Shown here: positions 16,201-24,340 of the stretch, one piece after another
Layout: every line of letters starts with the position of its first letter
Position numbering within the stretch: position 1 is the first letter of the stretch
Source: Frateuria sp. Soil773
GTDB lineage: Bacteria > Pseudomonadota > Gammaproteobacteria > Xanthomonadales > Rhodanobacteraceae
NCBI RefSeq assembly: GCF_001428405.1
Contig: NZ_LMSL01000008.1
Span: forward strand, 30,956 to 72,732
Length of the DNA: 41,777 bases
Direction of reading: 5' to 3'
Made by a program: the position numbers and the translations under genes
The notes under the pieces: generated by a model
Databases searched by the model: none
What the model was told of the DNA's origin: nothing
The model's input: only the letters and a program-made list of their open reading frames with translations

Positions 16201-17136
16201 GCTGCCGTCGTCGCCGGCCAGGCGCAGGTCGTAGCCGTCCGCGCGCTGCGCCATCGCCGCTACGGCATGCAGCGCCGGCACCTGCACCTTGCCCGAAGGC
16301 GTGCCCAGCACGAGGTCGGCCAGGTCGGCGCGCACCGTGCCGCGGACGATCCGCGACCGTTTCCAGTCCAGCCACACGGCGAGGCTGCCACCGCCGCGTT
16401 CGGCCGTATAGCCGTCCATCGCCACATCGCCCAGCAAGGCATGCAGGTCGGGGCCGTCGCCGGCCAGCCAAAGCCGCCCGGCGCTGCCGTCCTCGCGGAA
16501 GCTGCCGGCGCCGCGCCAGTTGCCGGCGATGCCTTCGCGGCGCAGCCGCAGGCCCACGCGGACCGTGCCGGCATGCCGGCTCAGCCGCAACTGGTCGGCG
16601 ACCAGGCCGTAGTGCTTGCCGGCCACCGCATCGGCGATGTCCAGGCGCAGGTCGCTGAGCCACAGTTCGAGCGACAGCGAGCCCAGCGACGCGCTGTCCG
16701 CGCCGTCGCCCCCGGCCACGCGGACGCCGTTGACGTGCCAGCTACCATCGGCGGCGTGCCCGAGATCCAGTTGCAGGCCGCGCACGTGCAGGTTGAGCAG
16801 ATGCCGCGACGGCAGCAGCCAGCCGCCGAAGTCGAGCTTGAGCTCGGACTCGGGCACGTGCAGCGCCTGGCCGCCCTTGCCGTCGCCGATGCTCACGTCG
16901 TGCAGCACGAACAGCGGGCCGGACGGCTGCCAGCGCCCTTCCAGCGAGGCGAAGCTCACCGGCCGCTGAAGCCGCTCGCTGAGCTGGGCGGCGACCCAAT
17001 GCGGGTGGCGCGCCAGCAGCGGCAACAGCACCTGCGCCAGCGCCATCAGCACCGCCAGCGCGATCACCGCCACGCCCGCGACCCAGCCGCACCCGCGCGC
17101 AAGGCGGTGCAGGCATTGTTGCCACGGCGGGATCAC
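13252..17136 (-). CDS. yhdP: YhdP family AsmA-like protein (TIGR02099)
   Basis: A 1294-residue inner-membrane anchored protein spanning the periplasm. YhdP and its AsmA-like relatives are thought to form a beta-groove that carries phospholipids to the outer membrane. One membrane helix lies at about residues 12-40, followed by a long run of beta-strand repeats typical of the DUF3971/AsmA fold. The C-terminal part (LASVAELPRRLTLDFGDVFGKGLGFDSI-like, IKGRTGL..DYDQQVQVVPHVGNSLPVVGAVVAGPVGAAAGL) is diagnostic. An Ala/Pro-rich stretch near residue 970 is probably a linker. Length is close to E. coli YhdP (1266). The start is GTG. It follows rng by 24 nt, the standard rng-yhdP operon. Confidence 0.93.
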   Translation of the reverse strand: MIPPWQQCLHRLARGCGWVAGVAVIALAVLMALAQVLLPLLARHPHWVAAQLSERLQRPVSFASLEGRWQPSGPLFVLHDVSIGDGKGGQALHVPESELKLDFGGWLLPSRHLLNLHVRGLQLDLGHAADGSWHVNGVRVAGGDGADSASLGSLSLELWLSDLRLDIADAVAGKHYGLVADQLRLSRHAGTVRVGLRLRREGIAGNWRGAGSFREDGSAGRLWLAGDGPDLHALLGDVAMDGYTAERGGGSLAVWLDWKRSRIVRGTVRADLADLVLGTPSGKVQVPALHAVAAMAQRADGYDLRLAGDDGSVLAAVLRRSDEGVDRLDLDTRRLRLGPLLPWLALKPGLPAGLARWLGGGHPRGVLEHARVHWSRAHGLEAVDASFDGLGIDPVGKLPGVGSLHGELRGDAGALALALPAQASVLRFPHTFRKPFAMSKLAGDVVAWPADGAWHIGTDAFDFAGEDFAGQVRGEVALPDGGGRPFLDLYARLDHADVQAAKLFWPLGSMSPAAIEWLDRALVAGTVDQGDVLVRGSLADWPFRHNEGRFEARAAMSGLTLDYGKGWPRAEGVAAVASFVNNGMLVEASGGQALGVAVDKAVALIPDFADSTLDLNVQGNGSGASLMGFVRKSPIAARQADALSKLSLGGSGTFDFHLSLPLKDVEALTLQGSAQLRDADLSAPDWKLRLDKLAGPLQFDAKGLHAGPLDAGFRGQPSRLDLKIATATGQPDTVLSARLDGNYSFAELLQDLPSLGWLGDAAQGRSAFAIGFDIAHAGGSQALTQTLSVDSSLEGIALDFPTPLKKAAPVPLPLHLSLPLPVEGSDLQIALGPVLRGRFRLPANDAQPLAGTLAFGSVMPETLPDKGLRIRGHAARMDMSGWVQRTVAGSGEGGVGLESIEVGADQAELFGKNFGSMHVRARPQADALGIDVESATLTGHFDVPTQDLRKRGVTARLQQLYMPKENTPSASSAGKATAAAPQAAGSAQATAGAAVPAPNPAATGIDPASLPPFHLWIGDLRLGEAKLGEARLETWPTAKGMHIDQLRALSKQVQINAGGDWNGTAQDSHTRLRIDFAAENLGSMLNALGFEGLFEGGKTRAELDASWPGAPSTLALANMDGKLGIQVSNGRIPDVGPGVGRLFGLISVAELPRRLTLDFGDVFGKGLGFDSITGDFRLADGNATTDNLKIAGPAAEISIKGRTGLRAKDYDQQVQVVPHVGNSLPVVGAVVAGPVGAAAGLAVQGLLGHGLNKAAGARYRITGSWDKPVITLVEKHAAATPAAVPAPASSAASR

Positions 17137-17160
17137 TGTCGGTAACCCGGGTCGCCCGGC

Positions 17161-18639
17161 TTACAGCAGAACGACATCGAACTGTTCCTGCGAATAATGC
17201 TCTTCGGCCTGGAATCGTATGCTTTTGGAGATGAACTCTTCCAATTCGGCCACCGCCGCGGATTCCTCCTCCAGGATCCGCCCGACCACCTGCGGGCTGG
17301 CCATCACCAGCAGCTTCTCGGCGTTGAACTGGCGCACCGCGCGGGTGATCTCGCGGAAGATCTCGTAGGTCACCGTCTCGGCGGTCTTGATCGCGCCGCG
17401 GCCGGCGCAGGCCGGGCACGGCTCGCACAACTGGCGGGCCAGGCTTTCGGTGGTGCGCTTGCGGGTCATCTCGACCAAGCCCAGCGCCGACATCGGGTAG
17501 ACGGTGGTCTTGGCGTGGTCGCGCGCCAGCCCCTTCTCCAGCATGCGGATCACCTGGCGCCGGTGCTCTTCGTCGACCATGTCGATGAAGTCGATGATGA
17601 CGATCCCGCCCAGGTTGCGCAGGCGCAACTGCCGCGAGGCCGCCTGCGCCGCCTCCAGGTTGGTGCGGTAGACGGTTTCCTCCAGGTTGCGCGTGCCCAG
17701 GTAGCCGCCTGTGTTGACGTCGATCGTGGTCATCGCCTCGGTCTGGTCCACGATCAGGTAGCCGCCGGACTTCAGCGGCACTTCCTTCTTCAGCGCGCGC
17801 TGGATCTCGTCCTCCACGCCGTAGAGGTCGAAGATCGGCCGCTCGCCGCCGTAGTGCTCGACGCGGTCGTCCAGGCTGGGCATGAACTTGTGCACGAACT
17901 TGACCACCTTCTCGAAGGTCTCGCGCGAATCCACGCGCACCTTCTCGATGTCTTCGTTGAGCATGTCGCGCAGGCTGCGCAGCGGCAGCGACAGCTCCTC
18001 GTAGACGCGGTCGCCGACCCTGGCCTTGGCGATGTTCTCCTGCACCACGCGCCACACCTTGCCCAGGTAGGTGACGTCGAACGCCAGCGACTCGGCGGTC
18101 TGTCCCTCGGCATTGGTGCGCACGATGTAGCCCAGCGGGTTCTCGCCGATCAGCGGGGTCAGCACTTCCTTCAGCCGCGTGCGCTCGGCCTCGTCCTCGA
18201 TGCGCGCGGAAATGCCCAGCGTCTTCGCGTGCGGCAGCAGCACCAGGTAGCGCGACGGGATCGACAGGTGGGTGGAAAGCCGCGCGCCCTTCGTGCCGAT
18301 CGGGTCCTTCACCACCTGCACCACGATTTCCTGGCCTTCGTGCACCAGCTCGCTGATCGAGGGCGTGTGGCCGTTGCCGTTCGCCGCCGGCTCGACCGCG
18401 TCGGGCAGCGGCGGGCGCAGGATGTCCGAGGCGTGCAGGAACGCCGCGCGCTCCAGCCCGATCTCCACGAACACCGCCTGCATGCCCGGCATCACCCGCT
18501 GCACGCGGCCCTTGTAGACGTTGCCGACATAGCCGCGGCGGGAGGCCCGCTCGACATGCACCTCCTGCAGCATGCCGTTCTCCACCACCCCGACGCGGGT
18601 CTCGCGCGGGGTCACGTTGATCAGGATTTCTTCACTCAC
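17161..18639 (-). CDS. rng: Ribonuclease G
   Basis: A 492-residue endoribonuclease that matures the 5' end of 16S rRNA and turns over some mRNAs. An S1 RNA-binding domain is seen at GYVGNVYKGRVQRVMPGMQAVFVEIG. Catalytic aspartates are Asp307 (TTIDVNTGG) and Asp350 (IDFIDM). The zinc-link CPAC lies at residues 408-411. The length fits RNase G rather than RNase E, as there is no long acidic tail. The start is GTG at 18639 with GGAG 6 nt upstream; longer in-frame extensions cross the upstream gene and promoter. A good promoter lies about 25-54 bp upstream, and yhdP follows in the same operon. maf, its usual upstream neighbour, is replaced by an MscS-type gene. Confidence 0.96.
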   Translation of the reverse strand: MSEEILINVTPRETRVGVVENGMLQEVHVERASRRGYVGNVYKGRVQRVMPGMQAVFVEIGLERAAFLHASDILRPPLPDAVEPAANGNGHTPSISELVHEGQEIVVQVVKDPIGTKGARLSTHLSIPSRYLVLLPHAKTLGISARIEDEAERTRLKEVLTPLIGENPLGYIVRTNAEGQTAESLAFDVTYLGKVWRVVQENIAKARVGDRVYEELSLPLRSLRDMLNEDIEKVRVDSRETFEKVVKFVHKFMPSLDDRVEHYGGERPIFDLYGVEDEIQRALKKEVPLKSGGYLIVDQTEAMTTIDVNTGGYLGTRNLEETVYRTNLEAAQAASRQLRLRNLGGIVIIDFIDMVDEEHRRQVIRMLEKGLARDHAKTTVYPMSALGLVEMTRKRTTESLARQLCEPCPACAGRGAIKTAETVTYEIFREITRAVRQFNAEKLLVMASPQVVGRILEEESAAVAELEEFISKSIRFQAEEHYSQEQFDVVLL

Positions 18640-18663
18640 CGCGGACTCCGAAAGCTGGCAGCC

Positions 18664-18693
18664 TTTATAGCGGCTGCGCGAGCGGACTGTCGA
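18664..18693 (-). promoter_or_regulatory. Promoter of rng-yhdP
   Basis: On the minus strand TCGACA (18693-18688, 5/6) and TATAAA (18669-18664, 5/6) are separated by 18 bp. Transcription would start near 18657, leaving a leader of about 18 nt. The gap to the mscS stop also contains the GC palindrome CCGGGCGCCCGG. Confidence 0.65.
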
Positions 18694-18749
18694 TGCCGTG
18701 GCGCACAGCCGCGGGGGATGCCGGGCGCCCGGCCGGCCGCCGGGTCGCG

Positions 18750-19865
18750 CTACGGCGCCGGCGGCCCGTACGCGGCGGGGCCCGGCCCGCCGGCCCCACC
18801 GGACGGCGCCCGGGGGAATTCGCCGCGCCAGCGCGGCAGGGCTTCGGGGTAGCGGGCCTGGACGAAGGCCAACAGCCCCTCGCGCACGCGGCAGCGCAGG
18901 TCCCAGTTGCGCCCGGAATCGGCCGAGCTGACCAGCGCGCGCAGTTGCATCGCACGCTCGTTCGCGTCGGTCACCTGCAGCACGCACACCCGTCCGTCCC
19001 ACTCCGGCGCCTCCCGGCACAGCCGCGCCAGTTCCTCGCGCAGCGGCGCCAGCGGGGTGCGGTAGTCCAGCCACAGGAACACCGTGCCGATCAGCCGGGC
19101 GGTGCGGCGGGTCCAGTTCTGGAACGGATGCTCGATGAACCAGTTCAGCGGCACCACCAGCCGGCGCTCGTCCCAGATGCGCACCACCACGTAGCTGCCG
19201 GTGATCTCCTCGACGCGGCCCCATTCGTTCTCGATGATGACCACGTCGTCCAGCCGGATCGGCTGGGTCATGGCGATCTGCAGGCCGGCGATCAGGTTGC
19301 TCAGCACCGGCCGCGCAGCCAGGCCCAGCGCCAGCCCGGCCACCCCGGCGGAGGCGAGCAGGCTGGCGCCCAACTGGCGCACGCCCGGGATCGTGAGCAG
19401 GATCGCCGCGACGCCGATCGTCGCCAGCAGGATGTCCGCCGTGCGGCCGAGCACGCGCACCTGGGTCAGCACCCGGCGCGCCAGCAGGTTGTCGGCCACG
19501 TCCATCGGGTAGTGCCGCATGGCGACGCGCTCCAGCGCGCCCACGCAGCGGATCGCCAGCCACGTCGCCGCAGCCAGCAGCGCGACCAGCAGCAGGTGCC
19601 GCAGCAGCACCGCCGCCGGCAAGGCATCCGCCCCGGGCATGACGCGCAGCGCGACGGCGAGCATGAGCAGCGGGATCAGCCACTCCATCGGCGCACTGGT
19701 CCGCTTCAGCAGGTCGGCGGCGAACGGGCGGCGCCTCGCCAGGCGCCGGAGCACGCCGTACGCCAGCGCGCGCAGCAGCAGCGCCAGGACCAGGGCCACC
19801 AGCACGGCGACGCCGAGCCGCAGCCAGACGTCGTGCGACCACGAGACGGCGAATCGATCGGCCAT
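18750..19865 (-). CDS. MscS-family mechanosensitive channel
   Basis: A 371-residue small-conductance mechanosensitive channel, an osmotic safety valve in the inner membrane. Three N-terminal helices (about residues 12-36, 60-76, 88-112) precede the conserved pore helix and beta domain: ASAGVAGLALGLAARPVLSNLIAGLQIAMTQPIRLDDVV, then GRVEEITGSYVVVRIWDERRLVVPLNWFIEHPFQNWTR. The C-terminus is proline/glycine-rich. It is longer than E. coli MscS (286) because of the extra N-terminal helices. The ATG at 19865 (MADRF) is preferred over an upstream in-frame ATG that yields a non-hydrophobic, cysteine-containing leader. It is divergent from the glycosylase gene. Confidence 0.9.
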   Translation of the reverse strand: MADRFAVSWSHDVWLRLGVAVLVALVLALLLRALAYGVLRRLARRRPFAADLLKRTSAPMEWLIPLLMLAVALRVMPGADALPAAVLLRHLLLVALLAAATWLAIRCVGALERVAMRHYPMDVADNLLARRVLTQVRVLGRTADILLATIGVAAILLTIPGVRQLGASLLASAGVAGLALGLAARPVLSNLIAGLQIAMTQPIRLDDVVIIENEWGRVEEITGSYVVVRIWDERRLVVPLNWFIEHPFQNWTRRTARLIGTVFLWLDYRTPLAPLREELARLCREAPEWDGRVCVLQVTDANERAMQLRALVSSADSGRNWDLRCRVREGLLAFVQARYPEALPRWRGEFPRAPSGGAGGPGPAAYGPPAP

Positions 19866-19987
19866 GCCGCACAGGATGCCGGCCGGTGCGTGGACATGGC
19901 GTGGGCAAGCCGCGGCATGCCTCGCGTAACATGGCGCCAGCCGCACGGCGCCCGCGCGCCGGCCCGCTTCCCTGCCTCCCGCGCCCG

Positions 19988-20497
19988 ATGCCCTCTCCAG
20001 CCCAGTCCCACATCCTGCCCGACCTGCTGCAGCCCGGCCTCGCGCTGGTGTTCTGCGGCACCGCGGCCGGCAAGCGCTCGGCCGCCGAGGGCGCCTACTA
20101 CGCGCATCCGGGAAACCATTTCTGGCGCGCGCTGCACGAAACCGGGCTGACGCCGCGCCTGTTCGCGCCGGCGGAGTTCCCGCAGTTGGCCGCCCTGGGC
20201 ATCGGCCTCACCGACCTGGCCAAGCGCCACAGCGGCAACGACGACGAACTGCCGCCCGGCGCCTTCGACGTCGCCGCGCTGCACGCCAAGATCGAAGCCT
20301 CGCAACCCCGCCTGTTGGCCTTCACCAGCAAGGCGGCGGCCCGCGCCGCGCTGGGGCGCGCGGTGGACTACGGCCTCCAGGCCGAACGCATCGGCCACAC
20401 GAAGCTGTTCGTGCTGCCCTCGCCTTCCGGGCAGGCGCGCGGCCGCTGGGACCTCGCCCCCTGGCGAACGCTGGCCGGGCTGCTGCGCGACGGCTGA
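19988..20497 (+). CDS. mug: Mismatch-specific (G/U) DNA glycosylase, Mug/TDG-like
   Basis: A 169-residue uracil-DNA glycosylase superfamily protein that removes uracil or damaged bases mispaired with guanine. The active-site loop is FCGTAAGKRSAAEGAYYAHPGNHFW, a variant of the GINPG motif of classical Mug. LGIGLTDLAKRHSG follows, and the second loop is LPSPSG near residue 140. The missing asparagine in the first loop suggests a sub-family distinct from E. coli Mug, so substrate preference may differ. The ATG at 19988 gives a family-length protein; the longer in-frame start adds an arginine-rich stretch. It converges with the cytochrome operon, with a small GCGGG/CCCGC hairpin at 20500-20512 between them. 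Confidence 0.82.
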   Translation: MPSPAQSHILPDLLQPGLALVFCGTAAGKRSAAEGAYYAHPGNHFWRALHETGLTPRLFAPAEFPQLAALGIGLTDLAKRHSGNDDELPPGAFDVAALHAKIEASQPRLLAFTSKAAARAALGRAVDYGLQAERIGHTKLFVLPSPSGQARGRWDLAPWRTLAGLLRDG

Positions 20498-20538
20498 CGG
20501 CGGGATTCCCGCGCGCCCGCGCCGGCACGCCGCCACGC

Positions 20539-21828
20539 TCAATCCACCGGCGTATGCCGGTACGTCGCCACGTCGCGCTCCAGCACCGGCGCCGCCTTGT
20601 TGGACCAGGCCTGGCGCACGTAGCTGACCACCGCGGCCACGTCGGCGTCGTTGAGCTGCTGCGCGAACGGCGGCATCGAGTACGGCCGCGGGTTGCCGGC
20701 GGTCACCGGCGGGAAGCCGCCCAGCAGCACCACGCGGATCGCGTTGATGCCGGTCGGTTCGTTCACCGAGGAATTGCCGTCCAGCGGCGGATAGACGCCG
20801 GCGACGCCCTTGCCGTCCTTGCCGTGGCAGGCGGCGCAGCGCTGCTCGTAGAGCTTGCCGCCCTGCGCGGCCTGCGCCTTGCCGCCGGCCAGGTCCTTCG
20901 CCGGCACCGCCGGGCGGGCCGGCAGCGACTGCAGGTAGCCCGCCACCGCACGCAGGTCCTCGTCGCTCATGTGCTGGGTGCTCTGCGCCACCACCTCGGC
21001 CATCGGGCCGAAGGCGCTGCCCTTGGCCGACAGGCCGGTCTTCAGCAGGTCGACGATGTCCTGCTCGCTCCAGCCTTCCAGGCCGCCGTTGGCCTGCGTG
21101 CTGAGGTCGGGGGCGTACCAGTTCTGCACCGGGATCTGCCCGCCGGAAAGCTGCGTGTTCCGCGGCAGGCCGCCGAGCGAATCGCGCGCGACGTGGCATT
21201 CGTTGCAGTGGCCCAGGCCCTGCACCAGGTAGGCGCCGCGGTTCCACTGCGCGGAGCGGGCCGGGTCCGGCTTGTACTCGCCCGCGGCGAAGTACAGCGC
21301 CCGCCACGCGTTCAGGCTGGCGCGCAGGTTGTACGGAAAGCCCACGCTGGGAGACGGGGCGGACTGGCGCACCGGAGCCAGCGACTGCAGGTAGGCGAAC
21401 ATCGCCAGTGCGTCGTCGCGGCCGACCTTGGTGAACGAGGTGTACGGGAAGGCCGGGTACAGCGGCCGGCCGTCGCGGCCCTGGCCGTGATGCAGCGCGC
21501 GCCAGAAATCCTCGAAGCTCCATTCGCCCAGGCCTGTCTCGCGGTCCGGCGTGAGGTTGGGCGCGGGAATGTCGCCGAACGGCGTGGGCGTCATGCGACC
21601 GCCGGCATAGCGCGCGCCGCCCTGCGCGGTGTGGCAGGTGGCGCAGTCGCCCAGCGTGGCGAGGTATTCGCCCCGGGCGATCAGGGCGGGATCGCGCAGG
21701 GTGGCGGGCGCCACCGCGCTGTCCGCACGCGGCGTCGGCCGGCCGCCCCGGTTGCCGAAGGCCAGCCATGCGCCGAGCGCCACGGCCGCCAGCACGGCGA
21801 GCATCGACAGGCGAAGCAGCCATTTCAT
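20539..21828 (-). CDS. Triheme cytochrome c, alcohol-dehydrogenase cytochrome subunit-like
   Basis: A 429-residue exported electron carrier. An uncleaved-looking N-terminal helix (residues about 4-24) probably anchors it to the inner membrane, facing the periplasm. Three covalent haem sites are present: CATCH, CNECH and CAACH. Spacing and order match the cytochrome subunit of membrane alcohol/aldehyde dehydrogenases (AdhB type), e.g. the ARGEYLATLGDCATCH start and MPPFAQQLNDADVAAVVSYVR end. No dehydrogenase gene lies nearby, so its electron donor is unknown. It overlaps the upstream diheme cytochrome gene by 4 nt (ATGA), and GGGAG precedes the ATG. Confidence 0.92.
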   Translation of the reverse strand: MKWLLRLSMLAVLAAVALGAWLAFGNRGGRPTPRADSAVAPATLRDPALIARGEYLATLGDCATCHTAQGGARYAGGRMTPTPFGDIPAPNLTPDRETGLGEWSFEDFWRALHHGQGRDGRPLYPAFPYTSFTKVGRDDALAMFAYLQSLAPVRQSAPSPSVGFPYNLRASLNAWRALYFAAGEYKPDPARSAQWNRGAYLVQGLGHCNECHVARDSLGGLPRNTQLSGGQIPVQNWYAPDLSTQANGGLEGWSEQDIVDLLKTGLSAKGSAFGPMAEVVAQSTQHMSDEDLRAVAGYLQSLPARPAVPAKDLAGGKAQAAQGGKLYEQRCAACHGKDGKGVAGVYPPLDGNSSVNEPTGINAIRVVLLGGFPPVTAGNPRPYSMPPFAQQLNDADVAAVVSYVRQAWSNKAAPVLERDVATYRHTPVD

Positions 21829-22577
21829 CGGGCACTCTCCCGTACGCCGAGCACCCCGCACGCCAGCGGCGGGTTCACCGAGCCGGCCGGCTGCGCATGC
21901 ACGTCGGCCGGCGGCTCCTGGCCGGCCAGCCAGGCGGCGACCGCGGTGATGTCCGAGGCGTCCAGCCGGCCGGCCACCTCGGCCATGCAGTCCGGCGCCA
22001 CCGTGGCGCGCGTCTTCGTGCGCCACGAGCCCAACTGCGAGCTGAGGTAGTCGTACGGCAGGCCGACCAGGCCGGGGATGTCCGGCTGCACGCCGGTGAG
22101 CTGGCTGCCGTGGCAGGCGGCGCAGGCCGGCACCTTCCGCGCCGGGTCGCCCTTGGTCACCAGTTCCTCGCCGCGCCGCAGGACGGCGTCCGACACCCGC
22201 GGCATCGGCGAGCGCGCATAGGGCACCTGCTGCGCCGCGAAGTACTCGGCGATCTCGCGCAGATAGGCCGGGCTCAGGCCGCGCACCGTGTATTCCATCG
22301 GCGCGTACTTGCGCAGCCCCTGCTGGAAATCCAGCAACTGCCGCGCCAGGTAGCCCGCCGGCTTGCCTGCCAGCCGCGGGAAGAAGCCGCTCTCCGGCGT
22401 GCCCTCGCCGCGCGCGCCGTGGCAGGCGGTGCAACTGGCGATGCGCTGCTGCAGGGTATCGGGCACCGCGGGCGCGGATTCGGCGGCCCGCGCGCCCATG
22501 GCGGGCAGCGCCGCGCAGGCCAGCAGCGCCATCGCGGCGAGCCACCGGGCACGGAACGATCTGGCTGGAATGGTCAT
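21825..22577 (-). CDS. Diheme cytochrome c (cytochrome c4-like)
   Basis: A 250-residue periplasmic cytochrome with a signal peptide (residues about 1-32, ending near ARA). Two haem motifs, CTACH and CAACH, each lie in a class I fold repeat containing GFFPRLAGKPAGYLARQL and PDIPGLVGLPYDYLSSQL, the c4-type pattern. It is the first gene of a two-gene operon with the triheme cytochrome and could pass electrons from it to a terminal oxidase; that is inference. The ATG at 22577 lies 6 nt after a perfect TATAAT and lacks a ribosome binding site, suggesting a leaderless transcript. The extra C-terminal segment includes one free cysteine. Confidence 0.9.
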   Translation of the reverse strand: MTIPARSFRARWLAAMALLACAALPAMGARAAESAPAVPDTLQQRIASCTACHGARGEGTPESGFFPRLAGKPAGYLARQLLDFQQGLRKYAPMEYTVRGLSPAYLREIAEYFAAQQVPYARSPMPRVSDAVLRRGEELVTKGDPARKVPACAACHGSQLTGVQPDIPGLVGLPYDYLSSQLGSWRTKTRATVAPDCMAEVAGRLDASDITAVAAWLAGQEPPADVHAQPAGSVNPPLACGVLGVRESAR

Positions 22578-22583
22578 CGCCCG

Positions 22584-22589
22584 ATTATA
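22584..22589 (-). promoter_or_regulatory. Consensus -10 box of the cytochrome c operon, leaderless type
   Basis: A perfect TATAAT on the minus strand ends 6 nt before the ATG of the diheme cytochrome gene, so transcription would begin at or beside the start codon. The spacing equals that upstream of the MarR gene at 6431-6436. No clear -35 box is visible. Confidence 0.6.
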
Positions 22590-22639
22590 GGCGCCGCCAT
22601 CCTGCCGCACGGCAGCCGTTGCGGATAAGCTGCCCCGTC

Positions 22640-22654
22640 GCGACAACTTGTCGC
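22640..22654. repeat. Perfect 7+1+7 palindrome in a divergent intergenic region
   Basis: GCGACAA (22640-22646) and TTGTCGC (22648-22654) flank a single C. The site lies 51 bp upstream of the cytochrome operon's -10 box and 21 bp upstream of the amidase start, a position suited to an operator. No regulator gene is adjacent. Confidence 0.5.
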
Positions 22655-22675
22655 AAGCCGCCGCAGGAGACCGCC

Positions 22676-24274
22676 GTGAACCGTCTGTCCGCCCTCGCCG
22701 CCTGCACCGCCCTGCTCGGCCAGGCGGCCGTCGCCGCCGAGGCGCCGCCCTCCCTGGCCTACGCCTCGATCGCCGAGCTGCAGCAGCGCATGGACGCCGG
22801 CACGCTGACCAGCCAGGCGCTGGCCCGGCAGTTCATCGAGCGGATCGCGCGGATCGACCGGGCCGGACCGTCCCTCCACGCCGTGATCGAGGTGAACCCC
22901 GAGGCGGCGTCGCTGGCCGCTGCGCTCGACGCGAAACGGGCCGGCGCCAGGTCGCGTGGCCCGCTGTACGGCATCCCGGTGCTGCTGAAGGACAACATCG
23001 ACACCGGCGACCGCATGCTGACCACCGCCGGCTCGCTGGCGCTGGCCGACGCGCCGGCGCCGCGCGATGCCGGGCTGGTCGAGCGGCTGCGCAAGGCCGG
23101 CGCGCTGATCCTCGGCAAGACCAACCTCAGCGAATGGGCCAATTTCCGCTCCAGCCACGCCAGCAGCGGCTGGAGCGGCCGCGGCGGGCAGACCCGCAAC
23201 CCGTACGTGCTCGACCGCAACCCTTGCGGCTCCAGCGCCGGCTCGGGCGCTGCGGTGGCCGCCGGCCTGGCCACCGTGGCGATCGGCAGCGAGACCGACG
23301 GCTCGATCCTCTGCCCGGCGGCGATGAACGGCCTGGTCGGGATCAAGCCCACGCTGGGCCTGGTCAGCCGCAGCGGCATCGTGCCGATCAGCCACAGCCA
23401 GGACACCGCCGGCCCGATGGCGCGCAGCGTGGCCGACGCCGCCGCCGTGCTCGGCGCGATCGCCGGCAGCGACCCGCGCGACCCGGCCACCGCCGAGGCC
23501 GACCGCCACGCCACCGACTACACCCGCTTCCTCGACCCGGACGGCCTCAAGGGCAAGCGCATCGGCGTGGTGCGCCAGCTCGCCGGCGCCGAGCCGAATG
23601 CCGACCGCATCCTCGAACAGTCCATCGCGCTGATGAAGGCCCGGGGCGCGGTCATCGTCGACCCGGTCAAGGTGCCCCACCTGAACGAGCTCGGCGAGGC
23701 CGAGATGACCGTGCTGCTGTACGAGTTCAAGCACGACATCGCCGGCTACCTCGCCACGCGGCCGAAAACGAAGGCGAAGAATCTGGCCGACCTGATCGCC
23801 TTCAACCGGGCCCATGCCGCCGAGGAAATGCCCTGGTTCGGGCAGGAACTGTTCGAGCAGGCGCAGGCGAAGGGGCCGCTGACCGACAAGGCCTACCTCG
23901 ACGCGCTCGCCAAGGCCAAGCGCCTGTCCGGGCCGGAAGGCATCGACGCGGCGCTGAAGGCGCAGCGCCTGGATGCGCTGCTGGCGCCGTCGTGGGGGCC
24001 GGCCTTCGTCACCGACCCGGTGCTGGGCGACCACGTGGTCAGCGGCGACCCCACCGTCGGCGGCGCCTCCCAGGCAGCCGCGGTGGCCGGCTATCCCTCG
24101 ATCACGGTACCCGCCGGCTTCGCCCACGGGCTGCCCGTGGGTATCGTGCTGTTCGGCGCGAAGTGGAGCGAACCGACGCTGATTTCGATCGCCTACGGCT
24201 TCGAACGGCACGCCAGGGCCTGGCAGCCGCCGAAGTTCCTCGACACCGTGGACGGCGCGCCGGCCGTGCCCTGA
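22676..24274 (+). CDS. Secreted amidase, amidase-signature family
   Basis: A 532-residue enzyme with a signal peptide (residues about 1-21), so probably periplasmic. The Ser-cisSer-Lys triad is complete: Lys105 in LLKDN, the cis-Ser186 in NPCGSSAGS and the nucleophile Ser210 in GSETDGSI. The sequence matches the sub-group often annotated as putative GatA-like or peptide amidases, but export argues against a GatCAB role. The substrate is unknown. The start is GTG at 22676 with AGGAG 7 nt upstream. It is divergent from the cytochrome operon, and the gap contains a 15-nt palindrome. Confidence 0.92.
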   Translation: MNRLSALAACTALLGQAAVAAEAPPSLAYASIAELQQRMDAGTLTSQALARQFIERIARIDRAGPSLHAVIEVNPEAASLAAALDAKRAGARSRGPLYGIPVLLKDNIDTGDRMLTTAGSLALADAPAPRDAGLVERLRKAGALILGKTNLSEWANFRSSHASSGWSGRGGQTRNPYVLDRNPCGSSAGSGAAVAAGLATVAIGSETDGSILCPAAMNGLVGIKPTLGLVSRSGIVPISHSQDTAGPMARSVADAAAVLGAIAGSDPRDPATAEADRHATDYTRFLDPDGLKGKRIGVVRQLAGAEPNADRILEQSIALMKARGAVIVDPVKVPHLNELGEAEMTVLLYEFKHDIAGYLATRPKTKAKNLADLIAFNRAHAAEEMPWFGQELFEQAQAKGPLTDKAYLDALAKAKRLSGPEGIDAALKAQRLDALLAPSWGPAFVTDPVLGDHVVSGDPTVGGASQAAAVAGYPSITVPAGFAHGLPVGIVLFGAKWSEPTLISIAYGFERHARAWQPPKFLDTVDGAPAVP

Positions 24275-24340
24275 GACACCGTTCCGGGCGGCCGAGTCCC
24301 TTCGTCCGCCTGCATTGCGGGGGCCCGCAGTATCGGAGCC

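Noticed and set aside
13309-17145. A 1278-codon open frame on the plus strand opposite yhdP
   Set aside because: It is low-complexity in Arg, Gln, Ala and Val with no domain and mirrors yhdP codons; long antisense frames are common at this GC content.
18640-18749. Small gene between mscS and rng
   Set aside because: Only promoter boxes and GC palindromes are seen; no open frame with a ribosome binding site or recognisable product.
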